This document shows, piece by piece, positions 1-12,200 of a stretch of 64,000 nt of DNA (position 1 is the stretch's first letter; each line of letters starts with the position of its first letter). The position numbers and the translations under genes are program-made. Below the pieces are notes generated by a model. That model searched no databases and was not told where the DNA came from. It was given only the letters and a program-made list of their open reading frames with translations. This DNA comes from Sialis fuliginosa (Eukaryota > Arthropoda > Insecta > Megaloptera > Sialidae): NCBI GenBank assembly GCA_961205875.1, contig OY540817.1:7971001-8035000 (forward strand), given 5' to 3'.

Positions 1-117
1 AAATGTCTATTTTTGGTTTAAGTTTTTTGTAATTATTTATATTTTTATTGTAAGTTTTGAATACAGTTTGTATATTGTACTTATTCAGAGTGTTTTTGAT
101 TAAATTATATGTTTTAT

Positions 118-245
118 TTTTGCAAGGAATTCTATTTATTTTCTGTGTGTTATTATAACTATAATAAACAGAAAATAAGTATTATAATAATATACAGAAA
201 ATAAATATTATAATAATACACAGAAAATAATTAGAAATACTAAAG
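118..245. repeat. short AT-rich imperfect repeats
   Basis: The motif 'cagaaaataa' followed by 'tattataataata' recurs about three times, preceded by a partly complementary 'attttctgtgtgttattata'. It is low-complexity DNA at the window edge. I see no gene in 1-300. Confidence 0.5.
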
Positions 246-308
246 ATACATTATTAATAAAATAAACACTGAAATTAAAACTTTTTTAGAAACAACACTA
301 ACATTATA

Positions 309-470
309 TTAACAAAAGCAGACAAAGGTAATGTTACGGTCGTACAAAATAAAACAGATTACCTCCACAAATTATACAAATTAATTAATGATACCAATAC
401 TTATTTGAAATTAAAAAATGACCCAACAAACACATTTCAAAAATTTAATAATAACTTAATACAACATTAG
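309..470 (+). pseudogene. Penelope-like retroelement reverse transcriptase fragment
   Basis: One frame is open for 53 codons and then meets TAG. It starts LTKADKGNVTVVQNKTDY and continues with LINDTNTYLKLKNDPTN. The pattern (I/L)T(K/R)ADKGN..V....DY followed by LND..TY..L..DPT is what I know from the N-terminal part of Penelope-like element (PLE) reverse transcriptases, which copy RNA into DNA during retrotransposition. Full PLE proteins run to several hundred residues and normally end in a GIY-YIG endonuclease. Only this scrap remains, with no catalytic YxDD block or endonuclease in view, so it is a dead 5'-truncated or deleted copy. The following ~190 bp may be its 3' terminal region. Confidence 0.7.
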
Positions 471-572
471 CTTAAAATTAAATTAATTGATTTATTCCTT
501 CTAAAAGGTATATTTCTGAGCTTTTATTTTAAAATATCAATTTATTTAATTGTTATTTATTATATTTTTTAG

Positions 573-606
573 CCAAGCGATGATTCTATGAATCGAAAGC
601 TCGCAT
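573..606 (+). ncRNA. possible hammerhead-like ribozyme remnant of the Penelope element
   Basis: The stretch 'agcgatgattctatgaatc' is followed directly by 'gaaagctcgc'. It has the order GATGA, a short hairpin (attc/gaat around 'tat'), then GAAA, flanked by agc/gct that can pair. This resembles the CUGAUGA-stem-GAAA core of the hammerhead motifs reported in Penelope-like elements, and it lies ~100 bp after the Penelope RT scrap. The U expected between C and GAUGA is absent, so it is probably inactive, or the resemblance is fortuitous. Confidence 0.35.
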
Positions 607-659
607 TTACTTTTCTTTTAAATAAATGCTGACATTTTCGCAATTAAGTTGTTTTTATT

Positions 660-2380
660 TATATTTTAACGACACTACTATTATATTAATATATCTATAT
701 GTAAAGATTAAGTGGTTCTAATAATGAAGTTTTACAATATATTTCCTAAACTATTTCGAACATCTTGCAAACTAGCATAATTAAATGTAATAGAAACTAA
801 TCGTACAATCGCAAAGCTTACTGAGACAGAAAATTAAAAATCCAATTTCAAAAGTATCAATCGAACGAATCTGTTACAAAAAAATATCCAAACACATTAC
901 TTATCCGGCAATCAGTTTTGTCAATAAGTTTTTGTGAGGAAAAGTAGTAGTGCCCTATTAGTTTTGAAGTTTTCAAGTTGGTAGACAAGTTTATTGATGC
1001 AATATACGACGTACGTCCAATTTCTCCATCGGCTCTTCTTTATTGTTTCTTTTATGCAAAAAGTGCAATAAAAAGTTAGCTCAGACTTTAAATTCGTTAA
1101 GAGTTAAGTTTGCCGGATGAAATGAGTGAAACAGTTTCTCGTAAGATACTATTAAGAAAATTCTTTCTTGAGATTTTATACGTAAAAAATGTCATGATGA
1201 TAATGCATGCTTACTTAATGGATTTTATCGATTCAAGAGGAATTTAATTATAGTGAATCATTCCCAATATATTTGCTCTTTAAAAATATTGCCTTCACTT
1301 GATAATCTACAATATCTTGTTTCATTTATACAAGCAGTATCAACTAATTGAATCTTGCACCAAAATCCTTCTGCATTTTAGCGCGCTAAACCAAATATGG
1401 ACTTTTAAAAAGGTGATTTTCTTCATACTAGAAGAGGCATTTTTTTAAACTCTTCTAGTATGAACAAAATCAACTTTTTTTAAATGAAATATTTAGTACG
1501 AAAAGAGTCTAACCGAATTTTATTTTCTGCTATTCAGATGGTTTTTAAAACACAAATTATTACAAAAAAACGTTTTTTTAAATTATATTTTTCATTATTA
1601 ACATATGCATATTTTTTTCTGGAATACGGTGTAATATGCTGTAAATAACAATAGAAAATTACATGCAATAAGAAACCAACTTCTTATTCAAATATGCAGA
1701 AAATAAACCATTTTCAAACACTATCCTTTGTACTTTGTATATAATTTATCGAAGTATCGGTTCAACATCTTCCAAAGCAATAACCTAGAACTCTGTGTGA
1801 TGCAACAAATATACATAAAGAACTTGAAAGGAGAGCCGCATAAGATGTTTAAGCACGGATGCTGGAATTTGAATATTGGTTCCGCTGATGACCACAAGAT
1901 GGCGACGGCGGCGTTCGCAATTTCCTTAATCTCGCTTTATCCCTCGTCGTAAGGCCATATTCACCCCTTTTAGATCGTAATCTGCATGCGTCTTTCTGTA
2001 CCCCTCTACCAAAGCTCCTGTAGTCTTCTACCTACCCCTTCTGGCCGTATAGCCATCGTTATGCTAAGAACTGTTCTTGAAAGGAGAGATCTTAATCAAA
2101 TTCAATAGATTTATTTTCATTTTTTTTCTTGAAGATCGTCGCTTTGAAATGCTTACCGTTTATAACGATTACATTTTAGTATCTTTTTATATACGACAGG
2201 ATTATTGGTTTTATAGCTGTAAACTATAAAGATTTGTACTAAATTCATTATATATTATTTTCTCTTCGACATAAAAAGAGAGTTTATAGCATCTTATAAA
2301 AATACATTTGATGAAGAACAATTTAAGTTATTAATTAAAAAAAAAATCTCCTATAAATTTATTGAGATTTATAACTACTT
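660..2380. other. AT-rich DNA without recognisable gene
   Basis: I see no convincing coding frame. The part near 1830-2060 is less AT-rich and contains 'aagatggcgacggcggcg' followed by C-rich runs. Its 74-codon frame (1728-1952) has no family I recognise, so it is left unannotated; it could be a diverged exon or UTR. Confidence 0.5.
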
Positions 2381-2600
2381 TTAGGGTTCCGTACCTCAAA
2401 AAAAGAGCGGAACCTTAACAGAATAACTTTTTTATCCGTCCGTCTGTCCAAAAAGACCCATTTTTCTTAGGAATGTTTAGAAATATCAAGTTGAGATTAA
2501 TATCAAATACAAGGATCTACAGCTGCACAGTCCTGTTTTATATACCGGTACGACACCTTCAGGGCGTAAGTTCTTCTCGCACTTGTCTGTATTTTTTTAC
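2381..2600 (+). repeat. SINE-like dispersed repeat with gggttccgtacc head
   Basis: It begins 'tagggttccgtacctcaaaa', then 'gcggaacc' and 'gtccgtctgtccaaaaagac'. That combination is, from memory, typical of an abundant short interspersed repeat in Lepidoptera. The downstream part fades without a clear 3' end. It is one of the reasons for placing the window in an insect genome. Confidence 0.6.
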
Positions 2601-4670
2601 TCGATAAAACTATTACTACCTAAATATATTTATTACAAATAGTTACTAATTTTTTCAAAAAGGTAGTTTTCGATGAAATATGAAAAACAGGGCTCAATTA
2701 AAACAAGGTTAAATTTATTATGGCCCAGAAAAGGCCTTTATCTACCCCTACTTTCTTTATAACACTGGCAATAATGGAAAATAACTAAAACAAATTGCTT
2801 TAATCGTATATTTTGTAAGATTAGCAATGTATCACGGAATTATAAAATATTTAAATAAAAATTTACATATATAATGCATCATTGTTTAAATTAATAATAT
2901 ATGAAATTTTCAGAGTACTTTGCTAAATTATGTAATGGATTTTATGTACTAAATCAAAACGAGTTGGCCACTATTTTACAAATCGTTCGCAGTATATCAT
3001 GCAAAGGATCTTGAAAACTCTTATAAATTTTTCTTAATGATTATTTATTTTCACGTATGTGATTTTCATCCATGAATTTAATATTTCAATGCCTGTAGAT
3101 ATTAAAAAAAGTATAAATTATTTTTAAGTGCATTATATTTAGATTTTAGATAATTTATTAAACTACTTTAACAGCGGGATCGTTAAATGTTAATATAACT
3201 AAAAATGCAGTTTTTTTTGTGTGAATATATATTTTTTGCTTTAAAATTGAATAAATTACATAGTCTAATATAATCGATTTTTGAAGCTGAAAAATCAAAT
3301 TTTAAAACGATACTTGCAAAGCTTTAAGGAAACATTTAATTTTTGTTTTATGATTCTAGCTCAATAGAATAGACGTTAATGGAAAATTGGAAAAATAAAT
3401 TTTGACTTTTATTTTTTTCTCGTCTTCAATTTTGACTGAATTTGGTTATTTTTTAAGAAGACTATTTGATCTCAAAATTGTGTTTATATAATCTTATAAT
3501 AAATACTATATTATTGTTATATTTTTGTAGATTTTAAAAATGCACTAATGAAGAATCTTGATAAAAAAATAAGGTTATTTGAAAAAATACAATTCAATAA
3601 TATTAATAGCAAACTAATTATTTTTGCAGTTTTTTAAACATCCGGGCGGTTACATTTGTATCACAATCATACCACATTTCAAAATTATTATTTGACCCAA
3701 TATCCCATAATACATTTGAATTTGATAATTTAACTTATATTTAATTATATTATATTATATTTGAATTATATTATATATTCGAGTAAATTGGAAACACTTG
3801 GAAAATAATGTGATAGTAAGAAATAATACCACTCATTTATCTATGGTGAGGTTACCCTTATCTTTTTTATATTCTTTGTAATTGATGTTAGACTAGTTAA
3901 ATTAAACATATAGGTATATTTTATACCCAACAAATATCAATTAAAAGTTATCATTGTTCTAAATACATTGTGACATAAATGTTAAACTGTTTTCCGTAAC
4001 CTCCTAATCTGTATTTATATTTATTTCAATTCTGAAAAAGGTAGGGCTAGAGAATACAATAAAATATGCAACCAAATGTTTATCTTTTTAGCCCGAACAT
4101 AAAGAACACTTAAGCCAGCAATATTAAAAAGCAAAATGCACGCAAAATACAGATTACTGGGAACATTCCAGTATAATATATGAAAATCATGTATTCTTTA
4201 GTAATTCTTTTCACAGCGTATTTATATCATGGTTAGAAATAATTTGTATATTTCATGATATGATATATAGACCTGTTGTGAGCTTAATTTAAATGCGTAG
4301 AAGTGAACGAAAGAATTACACTTTGAATGAAATATTATTTCAGCTTTGAATTTAATATTTAAACGAATAAATTATTTGACAATATGTCTTCTGAATACGA
4401 CAATTAAGTATTATATTATTATCTCAAATTAAATATATCGTTTATTTTTTTAAGTGCATTAAAAAATATGATTTTTGATTTTTGTAAGTATATTATATTA
4501 TTTACGTATATTTAAAAAAATACATTATAATATAAAACAAAGTATAAGTACATAAATAATGCATTTAGAACATATGCTGTAAAATACAAACTGTAATATA
4601 AATACTTATTATTGTAGGTGGGAAAGAGAAAGGGAGTGCAAATGCTTAAATAGAATATTATTTAAAATAA
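2601..4670. other. AT-rich intergenic DNA
   Basis: No coding frame, terminal inverted repeat or tandem array was recognised. Short tandem AT motifs occur (for example repeated 'attatattat' near 3740-3775). Confidence 0.5.
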
Positions 4671-4679
4671 TATGTCTAC

Positions 4680-4815
4680 ATGCCCCCCCCCCCCTCAAAG
4701 CGAAAAAATAAGAAAAATAAATTTTATAATAAAAAAAGTCAATATTCGCATTCGCATTCGCATCCGCGAATGTCGGCCGCTAATATTCGCATTCGCATTC
4801 GCATTCGCGAATGTT
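4680..4815. repeat. poly-C tract and attcgc hexamer repeat, duplicated
   Basis: A run of C at about 4682-4693 is followed by two blocks of (attcgc)n, each ending in a self-complementary 'cattcgcgaatg'-like end. The two blocks are near copies about 50 bp apart. The self-repeating hexamer next to a homopolymer C tract resembles the hAT-like miniature elements further along the window, but no terminal repeats or target duplication could be identified. Confidence 0.6.
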
Positions 4816-5318
4816 TAAAATCATACATTCGTTACATCACTAGTACATTTATATACAAAGGTACATACATATAATAAATTATTTTTATGTGCTATAATAT
4901 ACATATATATAGATGTAAAATAATCACTGTTTAATAAAGGTAGTAAGAATATAATTTTTATATACGGTTGATTATTTTGCTTTTTGTAAGCTCATGTAAA
5001 TTTTACTTCTATTTATAAAGATATCGAAAAAATAAACAAACGTGAATAAAAACAATATTCCGTAGACGGGTACGTAAATGCGAACATTGAAATTTATAAA
5101 ATCTGTGGAATGTTATTGATTCGTTCTTGTATAAAATACATTTTTATCATTCTTCATTATAATTTATAATTAGATTTTTTTGTTGCAGTGATCTATATTT
5201 AATTTTTAATATTAAATTTTAAAAATAGATATTTTGTTGAATATTAGGGCCCAGTTTAAAAAGAAATCAAAGATAAAATTGAATTTTATTAAACAACTTA
5301 TCATTTATAATATTACTA

Positions 5319-5400
5319 CAGAGCCGGCATTAACAAGTCTGGCACTCTGGGCGAGATTTATTTTTCCGCCCTCCTCCCTCTAAAATTTTTTTCAAAAATC
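5319..5400 (+). mobile_element. hAT-like element end (fragment)
   Basis: The sequence 'cagagccggcattaacaag' followed by 'tctggcactctgggcgag' has the look of the cagggccggc.. termini of hAT-superfamily elements. The matching second terminus was not found, because the DNA runs straight into satellite units. It may be the truncated edge of an element that contained or captured the satellite. Confidence 0.4.
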
Positions 5401-5409
5401 ACCAAAAAT

Positions 5410-5835
5410 GTCGATTAAAATTGACAAATTAACAAATAAGTTCAATAGTTAATATCCCATTGGCGCGATCCTACAGACTCCAACTTTTTTTTTAAATATA
5501 GCTTCTATCATTATTTGTATGACTATCAAATGCTCTAGGACCGTCGAGACCCTCTTCCCCTATTATTAACAAAATAAAATTGATAAATTAACAAATAAGT
5601 TGAATAGTTAATATCCCAGCTTGGCGCGATCCTACAGACTCCAACTTTTTTTTAAAATATAGCTTCTATCATTATTTTTATGACTATCAAATGCTCTAAG
5701 ACCGTCGAGACCCCCTTTCCCTATTATTAACAAATTAAAATTGATAAATTAACAAATAAGTTGAATGGTTAATATCTCAACTTGGCGCGATCTTACCGAC
5801 TCTAACTTTTTTTTAAATATAGCTTTCATCATTAA
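5410..5835 (+). repeat. three diverged units of the ~160-bp satellite
   Basis: 'ttggcgcgatcctacagact' or a close variant starts at about 5460, 5621 and 5782, a spacing of 161 bp. Each follows 'aacaaataagttgaatagtt'-like sequence and is followed by 'atagcttctatcatta'. These are diverged relatives of the ten-unit array at 48.3-49.9 kb. Here the core reads gatcctacag rather than gatcgagcag. Confidence 0.85.
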
Positions 5836-6183
5836 CTTTAAGACACATTTTTTTAACGACTGATGAAAAAAGATCATAAAACCTAATTTATACTATATAG
5901 ATTAAATTACGAATAAAATGAGCTCAGTTTGAACTTTCTACCACTAATAGAACCGGATATATGCCGTCGTGAAATTGGGTCTCCGTGTATCATAAGTATA
6001 TGTATGTATATGATAGCATTCATTGTACAAAGTATCGAGATGAAAACAAAATTATAAACACATAATGCAATTTTATTCCCAGTATTATACACCTCAATTA
6101 CAGAAATCAGCGTTTCCCTTGGATGTGAGTTATTACGGCAATTTAAAACTCGATATGGCGGCACACAGTTGCATCTAATAATT

Positions 6184-6312
6184 CCGTTTAGATTTTCGTT
6201 TAACGACGTTAGTGGGTAAGATGGTTGAGAAACACGCTACGGATACAAAGTATTGTTCAACTAGATATTATTTTAATGGGAATTGTGGCCTCTTTAAGTT
6301 TTATAGCTGCAA
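6184..6312 (+). repeat. degenerate duplicated segment, copy 1
   Basis: It matches 7251-7380 in order: 'cgtttagattttcgt', 'gtattgttcaact', 'ttactttaatggg'-like, 'tggcctc' and 'ttttatagctgc'. The two copies are about 1.07 kb apart in direct orientation, with a MITE between them. No coding sense was recognised. Confidence 0.6.
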
Positions 6313-6413
6313 AAAATAAATAAATGATACAGTTTTCTTTACTTTAATAGAATTGTTTGTTGAATTTATATGTAGTAAACATACAAGGTGTAGAATATAT
6401 TATGATCATTATA

Positions 6414-6983
6414 TAGGGTGTCCCACGGAAAGATGTTGAAACTAATCAGCTGTCATTTTCATACAGATGCTGTTACTGAAAAAACAAAAATATCGTTGAT
6501 TAGAAGAAAGTCTGCAGTTTTTAATGGGTATAAATAAAATGTAATAAAATGTATGTGCATCAATTTATTTTATTGATGAAAAATGTGCTAAAATTATCAA
6601 TAATTCTGTTAAAAATAACACAAAAAATTATATTAATGCAGATTTATTCTTCAAAATTGGAATGACGTAACGCATAAGTTTAAATAAATAATGAGTTATA
6701 ACCTTCTAAGTGTGGTTTCCAGTAGCGTCGCTAAAGGGGGGGGGGGGAAGGTTTCCATTGGTGGTTTCACTCTTAATTTTATGTTTTCCGTATTTAATAC
6801 GAAACCCCCTACAAGAACTGTCAAGTCAGATTATTCATTTTGACGCGAACGTACTTGCTTCTACCATAACCCGAATAAAATTGATACTCTTCCCTTTTCA
6901 ACGTAATTTTTGATTTTTCAATAACTGCATCCATTTAAAAATGACAGTTGATTAGTTTCAACAGCCTCCCGTGGGACACCATG
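6414..6983 (+). mobile_element. TA-flanked mariner-type MITE, copy 1
   Basis: The left end 'tagggtgtcccacgg' and the right end 'cccgtgggacaccatg' are inverted copies. The similarity continues inward ('gttgaaactaatcagctgtc' against 'gacagttgattagtttcaac'). The ends are degenerate forms of cagggtgtc/gacaccctg flanked by TA, a Tc1/mariner signature. It encodes nothing. The internal sequence matches the copy at 9195-9670 in opposite orientation. About 95 bp around 6665-6765, including a 'cagtagcgtcgct' plus poly-G piece, is extra relative to that copy and looks like a later insertion. Confidence 0.8.
6720..6745 (+). mobile_element. hAT-like terminus scrap with poly-G
   Basis: 'cagtagcgtcgctaaa' followed by a G tract matches the start of the element at 29534 ('cagtggcgtcgctagg' then G-rich). 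It lies within the sequence that is extra relative to the sister MITE copy, so a small hAT fragment probably entered this MITE. Confidence 0.5.
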
Positions 6984-7250
6984 AATAAGAAAATAATTGT
7001 TATTTGAAATACAAACAGTTATTTGCTCTTAAACAACACGTTTTCATATATATACGCAATTAATTATAACGATAAATATAAGACAATAATATATTTAATT
7101 TATATTAAGTACCTATGTATAAGAAGAAACAATGTTGGCTATGAAAAAACGACAAAAACAACAAATCCATCGTTGACCTTCCTTGAAAAACATTTACTTA
7201 TACTGAATACCATCAAATAAAAATTGTGATTAATAAATCCACCAATAACA

Positions 7251-7382
7251 TCGTTTAGGTTTTCGTATAAAGACGATAGACGTGAACGATTGCGGGGCAC
7301 GCCAGAGTCCAACAGTATTGTTCAACTCGGGCTTGGATATTACTTTAATGGGCAATATGGCCTCGTTAGGTTTTACAGCCCC
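7251..7382 (+). repeat. degenerate duplicated segment, copy 2
   Basis: Direct-orientation relative of 6184-6312. Shared blocks include 'cgtttaggttttcgt', 'gtattgttcaact', 'tactttaatgggcaatatgg' and 'ggttttacagcc'. It is more GC-rich than its surroundings. The family was not identified. Confidence 0.6.
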
Positions 7383-7454
7383 GGAGATCGGAATAGCCCT
7401 ATAAAGATTTTAGCACTGAATTATAAACGTTCAAATTAAGTGCGGTGGGAAGTA

Positions 7455-7478
7455 TGTGTGTGTGTGTGTGTGTGTGTA
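7455..7478. repeat. (TG)n microsatellite
   Basis: About twelve TG dinucleotides in a row. The short ORF across it on the minus strand is a low-complexity artefact. Confidence 0.95.
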
Positions 7479-7830
7479 CAATGTTATATGTTGCGGCCAA
7501 GACAATCTTCGATCGATCTGATAGGCTCTTTTCTCCGTGACAATTTTATGGAGGACAGAAGATATTTTTAGCCATTCAACGATGTATTGTTGAAGTTGTA
7601 CTTCTTTAGCCGCACCGCGACACATTTTAACGATTGACTGGTGACCGTGTTACGCGTTACGCGATGACGTGAGTGTTGCTTACTCAAAATCTATTCAAGT
7701 TAAAAATAAATCAGATTTTATTGACGTTAAATTAAAGTTTAGGTGGCTACCAACACAGTTATTTTATAGTTTAAAAAGGATAATAGTGTAATTATTATTA
7801 AAAGAAAGAAACTTTATTATTAATAATTAC

Positions 7831-8240
7831 GCAAAGTGCAAGATTTTGAATGAGCTTTGGATCATGCAAATCTAATAATTTTTCGCGGAGATATAACTGT
7901 TTGTAAATGTGATTTTTTTTTTCCTTTTTTTTAATTATCCCTTATTTTTTTGAGGAGTGTATAATAAAACACCACTTTTACAGACAAACTTTACTCAATT
8001 TAATATCGGCAAATTTAGAAAAATCGATTAAAAAAATCAAAGATCGGACCGTTAAAAATCTATTTTTCGATAAAATCGAATCGAGATCGGTAACCCTAAA
8101 ATTAAATTATTAATTACTGTATATTTGGACATCCTGTAGCAACCATTAGAGTAGTAGTAGGTGGTAAATTCAATAAGATATATTTTTTTGCTAAGCCCCG
8201 GGGCCCGTGCTATTCCTGCTACATGGCTAATTCGGCACTG
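7831..8240 (+). repeat. dispersed ~400-bp repeat (family R1), copy 1
   Basis: Shares long colinear blocks with 30081-30470: 'tgaatgagctttgga', 'gaggagtgtataataaaaca', 'aaatttagaaaaatcgatta', 'atcaaagatcgga' and a final 'cggcactg'. The end resembles a hAT terminus (reverse complement cagtgccg), so R1 may be a non-autonomous DNA transposon. A matching left terminus was not found. Confidence 0.75.
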
Positions 8241-9190
8241 ATTAGGCATAAAAAACAATAAATGGTACCTTCGTCGCCAATCTTTTATACAACTCATTGA
8301 TAACAATAAAAGAGTGCGGCTCATGGATAGTCAACGCGTGAGAAAGCAACACGAGAGTTAAGGGTGTATTAATTATAGGTATGTACTCGTTTTGATTCAC
8401 TTCTGTCAGATTGTATTTATGTAGTACCTATTTTATTGCATATAACAGTACATTTTGATATTGTTAGATAGTTTATTTATATTTATGTTAATGTTTATTA
8501 TTAGAATTATTTGTGCTATGTGCTTATTACTTTGTGATAGTTTTACAAAATTAAACCAACCTAATATAAGTGAAACAATTAATTATATTTTCAATAGTTT
8601 TAATACGTTTATGATAATAATTAATAAGAGATCATGTGTTATATGATTTTGCTACAGTAGTATAATATTAACTCACTAAAATAATACCTATTTAAACGTG
8701 GCCGTGTTTTCATTGTTCTAGTTAGTTTATAACTATATTATAGTTAAGTGTCAAAGTATATAATCTTGTGTAACTTCATACATATTTAAATTATATAGTG
8801 TCTTTGGACTGAACGGCTATTTTGTATTAACTAAACTTTACATTGAAGAAAATAGTGTGTGGACACGTAGTGCTGCATTTGCATACATATTCCTACTTCT
8901 TTTTGTATGCGTGGTGAAACATCAAATAAGTAAGGTTAGTACTGAAGACATTAATAATAAAATTATCTCAGCGTAAGTATATAGAAGCCTAAAATATTTT
9001 AAAGCAGATAGTTAACACATACATAATACAATACCCCAAAGTTACGTCATTTGTCATATTTCGAAAATGGCCGATAGTTTAAAGGGTGGTAAAAGGGGGA
9101 CCCCCCATCGGGGATCGAGTAAATTGATACTATATTAAATAATCTACTTGTGAAAAAAAATTACATAAAAATTACAAAAAAGCTCCTGTA
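8241..9190. other. AT-rich intergenic DNA
   Basis: No recognisable gene or element. The hydrophobic 63-codon frame at 8455-8646 is expected by chance in AT-rich DNA. Confidence 0.5.
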
Positions 9191-9194
9191 TGTA

Positions 9195-9670
9195 CAGAGT
9201 GTTCCATGTCAACTTGTTGAAACTATCAGTTGTCATTTTCAAATCGATGTACCTAGTTATTAAAAAAAAAAAAAAATTGCGTTGAAAAGAGGAGAGTCTG
9301 CAATTTTATTCAGGCTAAAAGCAATTACGTGCGCGTCAAAATGAATAATCTGACTTTTACTCTCGAAAAATGCTTCTTTTCGAGTGGAAAAGTGTATGGC
9401 AGTTCTTGTAGGGGGTTTCGTATTAAATACAGAAAACATAAAGTTAAGAATGAAACCACATGTCACTCCATTTTTGGGCAATAAATCTGCATTAAAATAA
9501 TTTTTTGTGTTATTTTTGACAGAATTATCGATAATTTAGTATATTAGTATATTTTATTAAATTTTATTTATACCCATTAAAAACTGCAGACTTTCTTCTT
9601 AACGATATTTTTTTTTCATTAACTGAATCCATTGCTGATTAGTTTCAGCGCCTTCCCGTGGGATACCCTG
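9195..9670 (-). mobile_element. TA-flanked mariner-type MITE, copy 2
   Basis: Bounded by TA dinucleotides (9193-9194 and 9671-9672). Left end 'cagagtgttccatgtcaac', right end 'cgtgggataccctg', inverted relative to each other. The interior matches copy 1 in reverse orientation, for example 'tgaataatctgacttttac', 'gtagggggtttcgtatt' and 'aaaaactgcagactttcttc'. It has no coding capacity, so it is non-autonomous. Confidence 0.8.
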
Positions 9671-9674
9671 TATT

Positions 9675-11960
9675 ATATATAAATAATTATGAAATATAAA
9701 ATCAAATCACTTTATTAATTAAAGCATGACAAAACGTACATAACAAAACATAAAACAAATATAATGCGTGCGACAATTAAATAGCAAATGACAAAATAAA
9801 GTTCTAGAAAACTATTACACAAAATGGCGCAATTAATCAAAAAACGCGCTCGCATTAACCGCATTGGACGGGTTCTGTAGCAACGCGAATAAAAAAAGTG
9901 TGCAAAAAAGTAGAAGATAATGCGCAAAAGGGAAGAGATTTTGTAGGGATGATTTGTGTTTATGATTAAACCCATTAAATCTGTACAAAGAAAACGTATT
10001 AGTCTGCTATTAACTGAAAATGTCGAACCGCTATCAACCGTTTTATTGACAACTGGTCGATGAAGATGAAAGTAAAATAAATGAGGTGTAATATTGCTTT
10101 ATCATTTTCTTTATTTAACAGCAGTTGCCGTTTATTTATTCCACGAGAAATGTATTTCTCTTTTTGACATTATTTACAGTTGTGTAAATAAAATTCTTCT
10201 TCAATTTTCAATTTCATGACTGGAAAATATTTTAATGCTAGTTCAAATGATGAGATAATAAAATATACGGATTGAAATATTTCATAAAACATTTAATATA
10301 TTTTGCGGAATTTATTATTAAGCATTTGCTATAATATGGGTATTCCTGTAGTGTTATTTCATGCAGATTAATAATTTTTGTTTTGCATATTATTATGAAA
10401 ATCAGTATGTAAAACTATACTGCGGCCTCTTTACTATGAACCTGCAAATTTATATTATATATTTATATTATCTATATATATAAAAATATATTATATTATA
10501 TACTATAGACCGGGCGCCAAGAAACATTCCGTTTCAAAAACCATTAGGATTCATAAGAGCTGATGATTTACATTAAGAAAGATATAAAGAATGAAATTCT
10601 GAAGGTTGCCAAAAAAATTTTCATTACCATTTATAATCAAATTTATAAAAAAGTAGATGATGCACCATTTTTAAATTTGATTAAAGTTTAGTCAGTTGTT
10701 ATTATTTTATTATACGTATTAGTTAGCAGAAACCGTGATTAGATAATTTTTAATTATCATAGGTTGGAGATGGTGACCGTTTGACCCTCGTAAGATATGA
10801 AGATTTTGTTGATTTTCAATTTTTTTGTGAACTCGCTATAGCTCGCGTTCTAATTAAGCAATTATAATGGACTTGGTGTCATTTAAAAGCCTAAAGGGTC
10901 TAGTTTTAAATGATCTTGCTCAATTCTGAGTTTAAATTATTTTCGTTGTTGATAGAGGCTTTTCAATTTCATTAATAAAATTGTCATTTTATCTATTTTT
11001 TAATACTTATTTTATTTTATTTTTTATATATACATATACATAGCCAAAGATTATAAAGTAAATCTATTAAAAATTTATTTTAATTACAAAAAAAAGCAAA
11101 GACCAGTGCCTTATTTAAAAAGAAACTGATAACTCATGGGCAGCACAACTATTTTTGCATTACGTTCGCTAATAATAGTAAATAATTTAAAAAAAATATA
11201 CTGAAAAAAAATTTTGGTGACATCCTTCCCTCCCAAATCCGGTACTGTATAAGTTATAAACAATCTTCTATCTTAATATCTTCTTTTTCCATTACACAAA
11301 ACTCTTAATAATAAATATAAATGTATATACATACCTATTTGTATAATTTGTTTTTGACTAATAAAATACAATCGATGTTAATTAATAGCAGTAAAACTTT
11401 CATACATGCAAAAACATATTAACTCATAATCTGTCATTAAAACCACAAAATCCAATATAATGTTGAAATTAAATGAAATAGGTTGAAAACCACTTATAAA
11501 AGTATAATAAATAAAATACCACAGGTCAAAACAATTTTCTATATCGATTGAAGCAAATATGAAGAACTAATTAAGTGAAGAGGACACTGTTGCGTGTTCT
11601 TTCATATTTAATTACACGTCTATAATAGATTGGCTCTCAAGTTATAATTAAATAAACATTACAAACATTCATTCGCGACACTGGAAATTGGACCCAGAAC
11701 TTATAGTAGTAATGTATTAAGTTATTCTGACCTCGTAGATTCTAGTCAATATTCACAAACTTTAACTTGCAACTACTGCGAGGAGCAGATTTTGAAACTC
11801 TGCATTATTAACTGTGTAGAGAAGATATTGTGGTTTTACTCTTGGTTAATTTTGAATTTATAAACAATGAATTAAAAAAATAGGTTTAAAATTGTTAAAC
11901 GTTTTTTTTATTTTAAATATCAATTATTTAATTTACCTACTGTTTAGAGTTTAGACTATA
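9675..11960. other. AT-rich intergenic DNA
   Basis: About 2.3 kb without a supported gene or element. The hydrophobic frame at 9715-9975 minus is not family-like. A slightly less AT-rich patch lies at 10780-10920. Confidence 0.5.
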
Positions 11961-11962
11961 CA

Positions 11963-12200
11963 TTTTGAGGGTACCTAAATTGAGTACGGCCATTATCACA
12001 GTGTCTGTCAGTCTGTGAAAGCTCTCTTCAGCCTCAATGGTGAATTTAAGAAATATTAAAAAAAGTTCTTGTACATATACAATAGATGAACAACCGGATG
12101 TTTGTTCATGTTAATTTTTGAATCAATAATTTTCTCTGTTTATTTTTCCAGATTAAAAAAATATGTATTCAATTTTCTTTAAATTATTTTTGAAACGGAA
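11963..12200 (+). repeat. dispersed repeat (family R2), copy 1
   Basis: Shares order and wording with 34535-34732: 'gagggtacct' or 'gggggtccct', 'gtctgtctgt'-like, 'aaagctct', 'aatggtgaa', 'ccggatgtttgttc' or 'acggatgtttac', and 'attatttttgaaacgg'. It looks like a SINE or RTE-tail type of repeat. Confidence 0.6.

Noticed and set aside
1728..1952. 74-residue ORF in a less AT-rich patch
   Set aside because: No recognised motif, no supporting exon structure; mentioned only as an unassigned patch.
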